Assembly: GCA_963675135.1 (NCBI GenBank)
Contig: OY776131.1
Coordinates: 35,983,381 to 36,047,380, forward strand
Source: Galeopsis tetrahit
Lineage: Eukaryota; Streptophyta; Magnoliopsida; Lamiales; Lamiaceae
Direction: 5' to 3'
DNA: 64,000 bases
The notes below the pieces were generated by a model, which saw only the letters and a list, made by a program, of their open reading frames with translations, had not been told where the DNA came from and did no database searches. This document shows positions 46,941-57,441 of this stretch, piece after piece. Position 1 is the stretch's first letter, and the number at the start of each line of letters is the position of its first letter. Both the position numbers and the translations under genes were made by a program.

Positions 46941-47466
46941 CCGATTGAAGGCTTCATAATTCAGTGTATTCTATTCGATCGATTTCCTAGACCGAGCGTT
47001 GATCCCTGTTAGGAATTGTGGCCAGTAGTTTTACCTTTTTGATCATACGAAGTATCTCACCCGTATGGCTGTGTGTCTTCTTATCTATTGAGAGTGTAAT
47101 CATTAGATAGACTAGGCATTTCGACAGTGTATACTTTATACACTTAGTTCGTTTTTAGAACAAGACACCTGCCTCGTTTGTAGTTTCAGTTGTGAAGGTT
47201 ATTGCTGTAACATTTCACACAACATTTGTACTTGAAGATAAGTATTGAATTTCGCCGTAAGGCTCACATAGATTTTTATTTATAAAATCTATGTGAAAAA
47301 TTATTTCCATTGTGTCACGTTTGTTTTTAGTGTTTCAAGTCTTCCGCTGTGAATCTTAATTTCTGATATTCTGTTAGAGTCAGTGTTGTACAATTTGTCA
47401 CAACATTTAGTACAACATTATTCTACTTAAACTTAAACACTTCATACACACCACACTTTCAATGTG

Positions 47467-48060
47467 GAATTTTGTTCAAAATGTGGTAAGCCGATAAGAT
47501 GGCTTCCCCCAACAGATTTTGCGGTAAACCCGAGATGATCAACATTGCGTTCATCATCTCCTTTAATGTTTGGTTCTTCCTCTCCGCAACACCATAAGAC
47601 TGTGGTGAGTAAGGGGATGTAGTTTGATGTATGATGCCAGACTCGACACATAACTGGTCAAAAGGTGCTACATATTCCCCTCCTCTATCACTTCGAATTA
47701 CTTTAATTCGAGTGCTGAGTTGATTTTCTACTTCATTCTTGTAAAGTTTAAAAGCTTCAATAGCTTCATCTTTACTTCGCAAGAGATAAATGTAGCAAAA
47801 TCTTTTGCAATCATCAATAAAAGTAATGAAATACTTTTTGCCACCTCTAGTTTGCACAAACTTCAAATCACATACATCCGTATGAATTAAATCTAGAGGA
47901 GCAGTGTCCCTTTCCACAGAATTAAATGACAACTTTGTCATTTTAGCTTCAACACATATCTCACACCTTTTAGGTGTTTCAATATTAGTGATTTTAAGTA
48001 AATCAAGATTAGTAAATCGCTTTATAGCTTTTAGATTTACATGTCCTAATCTTAAATGTC
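47467..48060 (-). pseudogene. pol: Copia pol: integrase N-terminal zinc motif and catalytic core
   Basis: Read leftward: a stop where Trp of the first His motif is expected, then HLRLGHVNLKAI, CEICVEAKMTKLSF, the core (LIHTDVCDLKF, IRSDRGGEY, SYGVAERKNQT: D, D, E) and LGEAILSAYHILNKIPH, where the Sirevirus insertion cuts it. It continues at 25500. It would insert the cDNA copy into the host chromosome. The RGGKKYFITFIDD sequence places it near Tnt1/Tork-type elements. Confidence 0.9.
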
Positions 48061-48559
48061 ATAAAGAGGAACACTCAACGATGTAAGAAGAAGTAGAAAC
48101 GTTTTCATTGATAACTTTCTTGCCTTTACGGCTTACAACCATTACATTCATTTTGAACAGACCATTCTCGAGATAACCTCGACCAAGGAACTGTCCAAAC
48201 TTGCTAGGTACAATTTTGTCAGACTCAAAAACTAGTTTAAACTGATGACTAACTAGAAGAGAGCCAGAGATCAGATTCTTGCGGATGTCCGGGACATGCA
48301 GCACATCCTTCAACTTAAGCTCTTTGCCGGACGTAAGCTTAAGTACAACAGTTCCAACACCAGCCACATCAGACGAAGCATGATTTCCCATATGGAGCTT
48401 TCTCCCATCAGCAGGAGCATAAGTCGAGAAGGCACCCTTCTCGGAGCAAACATGGCAGGTAGCGCCGGTATTCACGAACCACTCCTTTGGATTGTCAACC
48501 ATGTTTGTTTCGAACACAACAGCGGACATGTCCATGTCAGTGATATTGTGTTGTGCCAC
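48061..48559 (-). pseudogene. pol: Copia pol: protease region with changed active site
   Basis: The sequence WFVNTGATCHVC corresponds to the aspartic protease site, with Asn in place of the catalytic Asp. LKLKDVLHVPDIRKNLISGS and LFKMNV follow, the usual region between protease and integrase. One G-to-A change explains the substitution. An in-frame stop separates it from gag (after NKGKGG). Confidence 0.88.
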
Positions 48560-48571
48560 ATTAGCACTTGA

Positions 48572-49489
48572 TTATCCTCCCTTGCCTTTATTTTTATCAT
48601 ATTTCTTGGGAGCTCTACAATCACTTGCTTTGTGATTTGGTTTGCCACACTTGAAGCAATCACGTGTAAACTTTGTTTTTTCAAGAACATGGGCTTTACC
48701 CTTATCATTAGGCCTTTTACGTTTTTTAGACGATTCGCCACGTTCCATTAAGTTTGCTTTTGCCTCATCCGAGACTTGAATTGATTTTTCGTCCATCTTT
48801 TTATTATCTTCTTCAATTCGAAGTTTGACGATCAATTCTTCTAGGCTCATTTCCTTTCGCTTATGTTTGAGATAACTCTTAAACTCCCTCCAACAAGGTG
48901 GTAGTTTCTTAATCACTGCGGCTACTTGGAAAGCGTTCGGAAGGACCATACCCTCCGCGAGGATATCATGTAAGATCAACTAAAAAATTTGAACTTGTTC
49001 AACGACAGATTTACCATATACCATTTTGAAGTCCAAGAATTTCGCCACCACCGACTTTTTTAGTTCCGGCATCCTCGGTTTTGTACTTTCGTTTCAAAGA
49101 CTCCCACAGTTCTTTGGCAGTACGAACCGATTGGTACACGTTATACAACGCGTCAACTAGTCCACCAAGGACGTAGTTCCGACATAAAAAGTCACCATGA
49201 GACCATTGGTCAAATGCAACTCTCCTAGCATTGTCCGTTTCACTTTCAGCGACAACGGGTGGATCCTCCAGGAGGAACCTTGCTAGGTGAAGTGTCGTGA
49301 GGTAAAACAACATCTTTTATTGCCACCTCTTAAAATCAGTTCTCGATAACTTCTCGGGTTTTTCACCATTCACCATGAGACTACGAGTTTCAGAGGACAA
49401 ATGTGCCATCAGTGACCACGTTTGGTGTGTTATCAGTGTTCTCAACAGAGGTGTTCTGGGGACCATTTCTGTCAAATGCCATTGTGGTA
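48572..49489 (-). pseudogene. gag: Copia gag, minus strand, frameshifted
   Basis: The start is probably the ATG near 49484 (MAFDRNG), with stops soon after. The capsid part is in two frames: 49313-49011 (LLEDPPVVAES, LCRNYVLGGLVDALYNVY) and 48979-48572 (LPPCWREFKSYLKHKRKEMS). The nucleocapsid knuckle is CFKCGKPNHKASDC. It is a Tnt1-like Copia gag that would form the particle shell. Confidence 0.85.
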
Positions 49490-49524
49490 TCTTTTTTTTT
49501 TTTTTTTTATGTTTGTTTTACGAT

Positions 49525-50105
49525 TGTTGGTTTATAATTTACCAACAATGGCTTACAAAGCAGCTTCTTGGAATGGCAGGTCCGAAATTTAAAGAAGCAA
49601 CAATGTAGAGACAGAAGAGTTAGGGACGTAAAACAAACACGTCCCGGCTAGTGTTCACGGAGTGACGAGATGCTTCGAAAGGTAAAACGACTTCGTCACA
49701 TGACTGGACGTCCAAGATCCAGGAGACCCCGGACGCGGCACGGCCGGGCAGACGACGCGCGCGCGTGTGGCTTATTCAATGGTTCAATAGTCACTACAAT
49801 TTGAACTCTCTTAACTAACTCCTATTAATAAGGAAGAGATTAATTCTCACATTTATCAATGTGGGATATTTATTAACACTAATCTCAATACATCACTTTT
49901 AAGTCTTAATCTTCCTACATTAATTTCTCACTCACCGAAATTCAGTTTTGAGATTTTAAATATACTACCATCATCTACTCCGAGAGTAGAACGATTCTAT
50001 GACATTTAATTTCTCGAAAATTAAATATCCATACCCTCAAATAATTGATTAAATAATAATCAATTAAATATATTAAGAAATTGAATAAACTCAATTTCTC
50101 CAAAA
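49525..50105 (-). repeat. 5' LTR of the minus-strand Copia element, internally deleted
   Basis: It aligns with 21785-22918 but lacks several blocks (for example between 'gcttacaaa' and 'gcagcttctt', and between 'cttcgtc' and 'acatgactgg'). The outermost bases read CCAAAA where the other LTR has CCAACA. A T-run at 49491-49508 lies in the internal leader. A clear tRNA-type primer binding site could not be recognised beside it. Confidence 0.8.
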
Positions 50106-50325
50106 AAATATAGTATATATATATCAATTTGTACAAAAAAAATCAATTTTGGAATACACATGTCAAAACTCTACAGAAATTTGTTGTATACCTAAATTTC
50201 TATATACCTAGCTAATTAATGAATTGTGGGTATATATATATTGTTACATACCGTAATTTTAATATATCTTTTCATACTGAAGTTTCAGTGTATTAAATTG
50301 TTATGTATTTTAAAATGGTTTAAAA
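50106..50325. other. AT-rich intergenic stretch
   Basis: No gene or clear repeat is seen. Confidence 0.5.
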
Positions 50326-50336
50326 GAATATTATTA

Positions 50337-50465
50337 AGGTATCCCACATTGGATAGAGAGATGGTCTTGGGTGGGCTTATAAATCTGGGCAATCCTCTCA
50401 CTTAACACCTTGGTTTTAAGTGTAGAGTTAGGCCTTGTCACTTGGTTGGTTCCACAGGTGGATCC
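50337..50465 (+). repeat. Short dispersed repeat of a TRIM or SINE-like kind
   Basis: It contains GGTATCCCACATTGG, GGGCTTATAAATCTGGGC, AATCCTCTCAC and GAGTTAGGC words typical of a short repeat seen widely in angiosperm introns and spacers. Boundaries and class are uncertain. Confidence 0.4.
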
Positions 50466-50937
50466 ACAATAAAATAAAAAATAATATTATAAAATTTTAT
50501 AGCTACAAACAAAAATTCATTATAAGATTTTCAATAGACCTCATTTTATTAATTTAAATTTAACGACTTTTGTTATGTTTCAAAGAAAATTAATTTTAAC
50601 TTTTTCAACTCATAATAAGTGAAACGGTGTTAAAATTTAGTGTGCATTCTCGTTGAGAAATCAGTCAACAAATGTAGAACTTAAAATATACTCCCTTATT
50701 CCGTGATGACTTGCATACCTTAACAAGTTCACTTTAAAAATTTTAGTGATGTGTGAGGTCAAATAAATTAGGAGTATTTTGAGTGATTTAGTGAGATTTA
50801 AAGGAAATTTAGCGAGGTTAAAAATAAAATAATGTAGTAAAAGTATTAATTTTGTAGATTATTTACATATTATAAGTGTGCAAAAAACCTTGAAACATCT
50901 CAATAAAAAGTGTACGATTAATTACAAGACGAAAGAA

Positions 50938-50938
<1 letters not shown>
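50466..50938. other. Intergenic, no gene seen
   Basis: AT-rich, with no supported ORF. Confidence 0.5.

Positions 50939-50964
<26 letters not shown>
50939..50964. repeat. (TA)13 microsatellite
   Basis: Uninterrupted TA repeat immediately upstream of the LINE fragment. Confidence 0.95.
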
Positions 50965-50969
<5 letters not shown>

Positions 50970-50971
50970 AA

Positions 50972-52283
50972 CTGTGGGGGCATTCACGCGAGCAGAGACC
51001 TTATTAAAGCCGGTATGCGATGGAAAATAGGAACGAGCTCCAATATCCGGGTATGGGACGACCCGTGGGTGGAAGAGACGGGAAACTTCTATGTCACTTC
51101 GGATAGAGTGGAAGGGCTGGAAAACATCCGAGTTGCAACGTTTATTGATCAGGAAGAAAATGTCTGGGATGAGACCCTATTACATCATATACTTCCTATG
51201 GATGCGACACACATCACTAATATGGCTTTGCCACCATCAGAGGCCGTCGACAGAATAATTTGGGACCCCTCAAATAAAGGGGTTTACATGGTGAAAACGA
51301 CCTACAAACTAGCAGGCACCTTGTCCGAAGGAATTAATCTCAGAACGGAGGGTGGATGAAATCTTATTTGGAAGGTGACGGCTCCGCCGAAAGTGAAAGA
51401 CTTCTTATGGAGAGTGGGGAGGGGCTGCTTACCTACAAGAAGCAACCTATTAACAAGAAATGTGGTGACTGATACATCGTGTGGTTTGTGTGGATTGGAA
51501 TATGAGGACAGTTGGCACCTATTCCTCTTATGTAACTACGCCAAGGAATGTTGGGCATTAGCACACATTAATGCGGAGGTGGAGAGTAGCATGCGGGGAA
51601 GAGATGCTCTAAAGGATGTGATCACTGCCATGCTGAGGATCAATGCAGAAACTATTAAGGCAAGCTTTAATATGTTACTTTGGCAGATATGGAAAGAAAG
51701 AAATTCGAAGATTTGGAATGATACGTGCAAAACACCAACTGAAGCGGTTCATGCTTCAGTTGGGAATTGGCTTGAATGGAAAGCTGCAACTAGCCTGAGA
51801 CAGAGACCGACGCCCACCAGCGGAGGCTCAGAGGAGAATCTTTGTGCGGCATGGCACCCCCCGGGTCCGGGACTGTGGAAAGTAAACACAGATGTTGCCT
51901 TTTTTGAAGGGGAACAGCAGACGGGTTTAGGAATGGTACTCACAAACGATCAAGGGACTTTCTGCCTGGCAAGAACACGGGTCGTACGGGGCCTTCTTCC
52001 AGTGGATGTAGGGGAGATTATGGGATTCTACGAAGCTCTATCGTGGCTCAAAGATCAGGGTCTAGACAATTGCATAATAGAGGGTGACGCGAAAAGAGTT
52101 GTCGACGCTATTAATGGAGTAGAAACAAATATGTTGATATTCGGAGACTACGCCCAGGCGTATAAAAGTCTTTTAGAAGGCTTCTCCAATGTTAAAGTAA
52201 GTTATATCAAAATGGCAGTAAACGAGTGGGCACACACTTTTGCTAGAAAGTCCCTTTTTTTACAAATCCTTGTACTTGGTTAG
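50972..52283 (+). pseudogene. LINE ORF2 C-terminus: zinc-binding RT tail and RNase H-like domain
   Basis: The frame encodes IRVWDDPW, WKVTAPPKVKDFLWRV, then the zinc-binding motif CGLCGLEYEDSWHLFLLC (zf-RVT) and an RNase H-like domain with VNTDVAFFE (Asp), GEIMGFYEALSW (Glu), IIEGDAKRVVDAI (Asp) and a degraded last motif (NEWAHTFAR). A TGA at 51357-51359 replaces a Trp codon, and the frame continues in phase afterwards. The endonuclease and RT domains are missing. Confidence 0.88.
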
Positions 52284-52371
52284 ACCGGCTGGACTTTGTG
52301 GATGCGCTACCAAATTCTATTTGTCTCTGCAATAATGGAAGCTAATTCTACTTTGCTTAAAAAAAAAAAAA
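50972..52371 (+). mobile_element. 5'-truncated L1-type LINE with poly-A tail
   Basis: It contains only the C-terminal part of ORF2, a short 3'UTR and a 13-A tail (52359-52371). Heavy 5' truncation plus a tail is the normal product of target-primed reverse transcription. A target duplication could not be identified because the left flank is a TA microsatellite. Confidence 0.85.
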
Positions 52372-52580
52372 TTGTAGCTGTTACTTTATATGAATTATGC
52401 ATTTTTTTTTAAAGGAAATTAATTCAACCATGTATATAATTTATTTGTAGATAGTATTAATTTTTAAAAAATACAAAATTTGTATATAGTTGTTAATTAT
52501 GATTGTTTTTAAATTTTATATTGCATCTAACTTAAGCTAGCTTGACAAATTTTGTTATTGTATCGTATTTTGTATCGACG
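52372..52580. other. Intergenic, no gene seen
   Basis: AT-rich sequence. Confidence 0.4.
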
Positions 52581-52581
52581 C

Positions 52582-52890
52582 TAGGGGTGGTTCGGTACGG
52601 TATACCGATCATACCGAATCATACCGTTATCATATCGAAAATTTTGGTATTGAAAAAATTCATACCGTTACCGTACCGAAATTTCGGTATACCGTAATCT
52701 CGGTATACCAAAATTTTCGGTATGTTAAAATTCATACCGATATCGTACCTTAATTTCGGTACGGTATATCGGTATACCATACCATATCGGTATATTGATT
52801 CATATCGAAAATATTGAACCATCATTTCATATCGAAATACCGGTATACCAATTCATACCGAAAATATTGAAGTATTGTTTTATACCGAAA
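52582..52890. mobile_element. Degraded hAT-like repeat with GGTATACCG motifs
   Basis: It begins TAGGGGTGGTTCGGTACGG and is full of CGGTATACC and ATTCATACCG words. The opposite terminal repeat was not found, so the element is truncated or decayed. Confidence 0.45.
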
Positions 52891-52956
52891 TTAATTATTT
52901 AAGATTTATTTTATTTGTGTTTTAATAATTAAAGTTATTTTAATTTAAAAATAATA

Positions 52957-53240
52957 TTCCCTCCGTCCCATACTTGAAGCCACATTTTACCATTTTGGGC
53001 GTCCCATACTTGAAGCCACATTACCTAAAATAGTAAAAGCACTTTTAAACATTCCCCTTAAAACATCACAATATTACAACAAATGCCACTACTTTATTAC
53101 ACTAAAAAGTAACTTTATTGAGATTATTACCTAATAAGTCCACTATTACAACCCATTAATCTAATAGAGTCACCAATATGAATACTTTTCTAATAGAGTC
53201 AAATCAAAGCCAAAATACCCATGTTACCCTCTAAAACATT
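52957..53240. mobile_element. Truncated mariner-type MITE or MULE-end remnant
   Basis: The left edge reads CCCTCCGTCCCATACTTG, and 'cgtcccatacttgaagccacatt' (quoted in part) appears twice within 45 bases. No matching GGACGGAGGG end is seen. 'ctaatagagtca' near 53161 and 53191 resembles sequence just inside the left end of the Pack-MULE (about 32540). Confidence 0.4.
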
Positions 53241-53811
53241 AATTTAAAAATATTCTTATATTATAATTTATTCCTATAATTTAGCTCTTTAGGAAATTTT
53301 GACTTTCCAAATTCGAAATTTTAAACAAAGATTTCTTGTTAATCTCCAAAACCAACCAAAATTAGGAAATTTCCCAAATTCAACCATCAATTTCATTTTT
53401 CCAATTTTTTATTATCAATTTCGAATCAATAGTATTTTTCATAATTTGGTTTTTGAATTTCGAATTTCGAATTCAATTTTGCCATTGTCGAGTATGCACT
53501 GAAATCTGAATTTGGATCGCCATTTTGATTATATATCCAGATTTTGGTACGTATTCAATTCTTGTCTGTTATGAAATTCGATATTTCGAATTCAATTCTT
53601 GTCTGTTATGAAATTGTCGATCATATGCAGTCATTGTTATGAAATTCGATTTCAATTTTGCCATTTTCGATTATGCACTGAATTCTGTATTTGGATCGAC
53701 AATTTTTCCATTGTCGAGTATTGCATTTTATTTTCCGTATTTTGGTACATCAATTAATCTTTTTTTGAATACTGTTGCATCGTACAGGGCCGTCTATATC
53801 GTGCTTTGACA
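53241..53811 (+). other. Upstream region of the MULE transposase gene
   Basis: It holds repeated 'ttgccattgtcga', 'cgaatttcgaattcaa' and 'cttgtctgttatgaaatt' words. It is probably the promoter/5'UTR and perhaps the terminal repeat of the transposon, but I could not define a 9-bp duplication. Confidence 0.4.
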
Positions 53812-56254
53812 ATGGAGTACATAATTTTCTGCAAGGTTGATTTCAATGGGAAGAACAAGTTGATTCGATTGACAGAATCATCATCATTTGCAGATTTGTT
53901 GGCTGAAATAACTAATATGCGTCCTGTAACTTCTCCAGGTAATCTATCGATTGCCTATTCGGTTTCCAGCCTCAATAACATATGTATAGAATCTGATTCC
54001 GACTTGAAGGGTATGGTAGAATTTTGTCTGGCTACTTCCGAAAAAATAGTTAATATATCAATTATCGGTAGTAACGAAGTCCCTTTGTCCAGTGAAATGG
54101 TTGAGTCTTCAAATGCCAATGACTATCTAGTAACTGAACAATTACATGTCAGTCCCTCCTTCGTAGTACAGAATACCTTATCAAATCATTCAAGAAATTC
54201 TGATGAAGAATAACATCATAGAATAGATTTTGAGGGAATTGGTAGTATACCTAGTTTTGATATATGTCCAGTTGAAAAAAAAAAGTCATATTTATCCGAT
54301 CATTGGGTTAATATAATGGAAGGTGGTGTGGGTACAATTTTTGTTGGCGGCGCTCCTGAATTTAGGAAAGAGTTGATTAAATACTCTACTAAACTCAACT
54401 TTAAGTACAAGTATAAAAAGAATTCCCCTAGGTATGTATATGTTGTGTGCAATGAGACATCAACACTCAACTGCACATGGTTCATCAAGGCCAAGAAAAT
54501 GCCTATGAATACCTGCTTTGTCATTGATAAAGCCAATCTAGTACATAATTGTGTTGGCAACCTACTTCGTGAAAAAAGGAATAGGTTTGGACCGAAAATA
54601 GTTAAAGAACTTGTTATCGATTCAGTCAAAGCCAATCCTACTGTGTCTGTGAAGGCTGTAACCCACCATTTAAATGAGGGATACGGTTTTGCACTGCCTT
54701 ACTGGAAGGTGTGGCGTGGAATAGAAGCAGCAAGAGATGATATATTTGGTAGTTATGATGAATCTTATGACCAATTGCGTTGGTATTGTGAGGCAGTCAA
54801 GCGTACGAATCCCGGAAGTATAGTAGACCTAGAGAAGAATGACACAACCAACCGATTTGAGCGTATTTTTGTTTCATTTAATGCATGCAAGGAGGGTTTT
54901 AAAAAATGCAGGCCAATGTTATTCATAGATGGAACATTTATGAAGGGTAGGTCAAAGGGGGTGTTGCTTGCTGCCACTGCAAAGGATGGAAATAACGGTA
55001 ACATATTCCTTCTGATTTCATTTCAACTATCTATTGTTTCATTTCTATTGATCGGGTTAATACTCTTATTCCAGAATTATAGTTGTCAAACGAATCACAA
55101 ATTTCATTGCATTTCCTTATATTATAATATCTGTTTTATATATCGTCCATTATGCTGTTCTTTATCCAGGCCTTTTCCCCGTTGCATTTGCTGTAGTATC
55201 TGCTGAGAATAGGAACAACTGGGTATGGTTCTTAACCAAGTTGCGTGATCTTATCATTCATGAAAAGAAGATCATTTACATATCAGACAGGAATCCGGGT
55301 TTGATGTCAGCTTTTTATGATGTCTGGAATGATCCTGCCCACTTTTACTGCTTGTATCATCTACTTTTAAATCTCAGAGGCAGATTTGGTGGAGGTTGGA
55401 ACACTCAACACCGTGATAACATGGCTGATCTATTCAAGCAATGTGCATATGCTCCAACCATCACTGTTTTTAAAGAGAAACTTGATGTTTTTAAAACAGT
55501 AGGTGGTCAGATTGCAGAGCAATGGCTTGAAGACATGCCCTACAAACAGTGGGCAGTTGCATATTCACCTCACATCAAGCGATATGGTGAAATGACGTCT
55601 AATGCAGCTGAGTCTTTTAACATGTGGATTAGCGAGGCTAGAGGTCTTCCAATTACCTATATGTTAGACTCTATTAGGAAAAAGATATCACAGTGGTTTG
55701 TAGACAGACGTGAAATATCTAATAAATGGACTGGGTTGCTTGTTCCTAGCAAGGAAGATCGGTGGAACGAGCTTGGAAACATCAGTGCAGCGTGGGGTGT
55801 TTCAATTTATCCTAATGGTCAGTTTGAGGTTCGGTCAAGGACGTCTGTCACAGTTGATTTGGAGTGCAAAATATGTACTTGTTTTCAATGGCAGATCACA
55901 GGATTTCCATGCGCACATGCTGTTGCTGTTATTAAGAAGCATTGTAATTCCGTGTCCAACCTCATTGAGGACTGTTTCTTTACATCCACATACAAGCAAT
56001 GTTATGAAGAAGATTTAATCCATGTGCCAGAGACAGAACGTTTTGAATTTGCTACTGAGTCCAGCCCTGAAAAAATACTACCACCCATATTAAACAAACC
56101 CCCTGGCAGACCCAAACAAAAGAGAATCACTTCATACGGAGAATTTCGTAAGGTCAAGGCTACCACTTGCAACCGATGTGGAAGGACAGGTCGACATGAT
56201 CCATTAACATGTGCTGCTGTTTTTGGAACGGACAAGACAAACATTCAAAGTTAG
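53812..56254 (+). pseudogene. MULE (MURA-type) transposase with N-terminal PB1-like domain; one intron, one premature stop
   Basis: ATG 53812 (MEYIIFCKVDFNG) is the first in frame. The exons are 53812-54997 and 55170-56254, with a GT-AG intron of 172 bases; the join preserves DGNNG-LFPVAFAV. About 756 codons. The N-terminal ~85 residues are PB1-like (ICIESDSDLKGMVEF). Then come the MuDR DNA-binding region (GGAPEFRKELIKYSTKLNF, TWFIKAKK, LVHNC), the MULE catalytic domain (MLFIDGTFMKGRSKG; ISDRNPGLMSAF), a SWIM zinc finger (CKICTC...GFPCAH) and a C-terminal knuckle CNRCGRTGRHDPLTC. A single TAA at 54211-54213 cuts the frame between the PB1-like and DNA-binding parts; the rest is intact. PB1 domains mark the domesticated MUSTANG-B family, but a live or recently dead transposon is also possible. 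Confidence 0.82.
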
Positions 56255-57441
56255 TCAAACACAATATTTCATTGTGTAATTTGATATGTAATTCTGTGAT
56301 TTTTTCCAAGTCCTTTACGATATATAAATTCCACTCCCTTAAGTCGATGTGTACTGAGTTTTATAATCTTATATGCTTTATGAACATAAGATTTCTATAA
56401 TTATCTATATTTATTCTATTTGCTTATTTTTCCCTCATATTTACAGGATTTGCAATATTGTCCAATCTTCTGTTTTCCTGGGTTTGTATAGTAGAATATC
56501 AAACCTTAATAAAATGTATTGTTCGGATCATATGCCATATTGCATGTATAATGCAATTACCTGTTAGTATTCACCACACAGTGCATACTGAACACTTAAG
56601 CATATATTACAATCCTAGGTCCTGTTCTACTACCCATCATGCATATAATACTTTTAAACTCAACCTGCTCCTGTGTTCAGTATTCAACACTATATAAATT
56701 TGCAATATCCAATGAATTTTTATATTTTAATTAACCTAATCGTCATATGTATCTTCATCAGCATTGTGTGTATTTACATGCATATGGCCCATCTGGATAG
56801 TGTGGTGAATGCATTCCCACCCATGCTTACCCTATCTATTCACTTCGTAGTCCATATACGTATTACTTCTCCTATGCCTGACTTTTTCTCAATAACTAAT
56901 CCGTTTACACCAATATTACTAATTTATATTATTTTATGATCCAATTAATTTTAATATGTTATTAAAATAATCTCCATATGTTACTTCAACAGCATAATGT
57001 GCCTTTCCATGCATATTGCCCACCTGCATAGGTCCAACATGCATCATTAAACATGCACTTCGTAGTTCATATATAGAGTACTTCTCATATGCATTAACCT
57101 TTCCCAATCACTAATCGGTTAACAACAATATTAATGTTAATCGTTGAAATGTCCAATGAAAGGTCCATAGGAAATAAATAAAATAATATTAGTTAATACG
57201 GTTAATTATTAATATACCCCACACGTTTCCAAAAACCATTATGTGTAAAAATAATGGGCGGTTAAAAACCCTAAAAAAACTGCCCTCCATTGTTCCCACT
57301 ATGAACGTGTCCACTATACTTTAAACGTTTCTTCCCCAATGATTAACATTTAAAATTCTTAAATTTCAGTTTAACTATTAATAGACACTACAATCATTTT
57401 AATTCACTACATCTCATTGACAAAAAACACAGCATACCAAT
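56255..57441. other. Spacer with a degenerate ~230-bp duplication
   Basis: No convincing ORF. Two blocks, about 56740-56935 and 56970-57135, share the order 'agcat(t/a)(g/a)tgtg', 'catgcatat(g/t)gccca', 'tacttctc(c/a)tatgc' and 'cactaatcggtt'-like words. The second half would hold the promoter of the first F-box gene. Confidence 0.5.

Larger units (their letters stand above)
25506..47461 (+). mobile_element. Sirevirus-type Copia element, copy 2, with further insertions
   Basis: It is bounded by TG at 25506, CA at 47461 and the ATGTG duplication. The order is a 9-bp remnant of the left LTR (TGTAGATGT), Athila-like sequence, gag, protease, integrase, RT, RNase H (split by the Pack-MULE), spacer, envelope-like ORF, PPT and right LTR. 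The left LTR body, primer binding site and the start of gag are missing, replaced by the Athila remnant. RT has also lost its N-terminal half. It is of the same family as 5234-10107. Confidence 0.9.
46613..47461 (+). repeat. Sirevirus 3' LTR, copy 2
   Basis: 849 bp, from TGTAGATGTTGTTAATCC to CCACACTTTCA, followed by the right duplication ATGTG (47462-47466). It matches 9199-10107. Confidence 0.93.
21785..50105 (-). mobile_element. Copia LTR retrotransposon (Tork/Tnt1-like), minus strand, split by a 22-kb nested insertion
   Basis: On the minus strand the order is LTR (50105-49525), gag, protease and integrase N-part (to 47467). After the nested Sirevirus come integrase C-part, RT, RNase H (25505-23522), PPT and LTR (22918-21785). 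The integrase reading frame resumes across the gap (NKIPH to TKDLTPYE), and the gap edges are exact ATGTG duplications. A-runs flank both outer ends, compatible with an AAAAA duplication. Every coding part has stops or frameshifts, so the element is dead. Confidence 0.88.

Noticed and set aside
49505..49525. Primer binding site next to the Copia 5' LTR
   Set aside because: The sequence beside the LTR (ATCGTAAAACAAAC on the minus strand) does not resemble the usual initiator-Met tRNA complement; not annotated.
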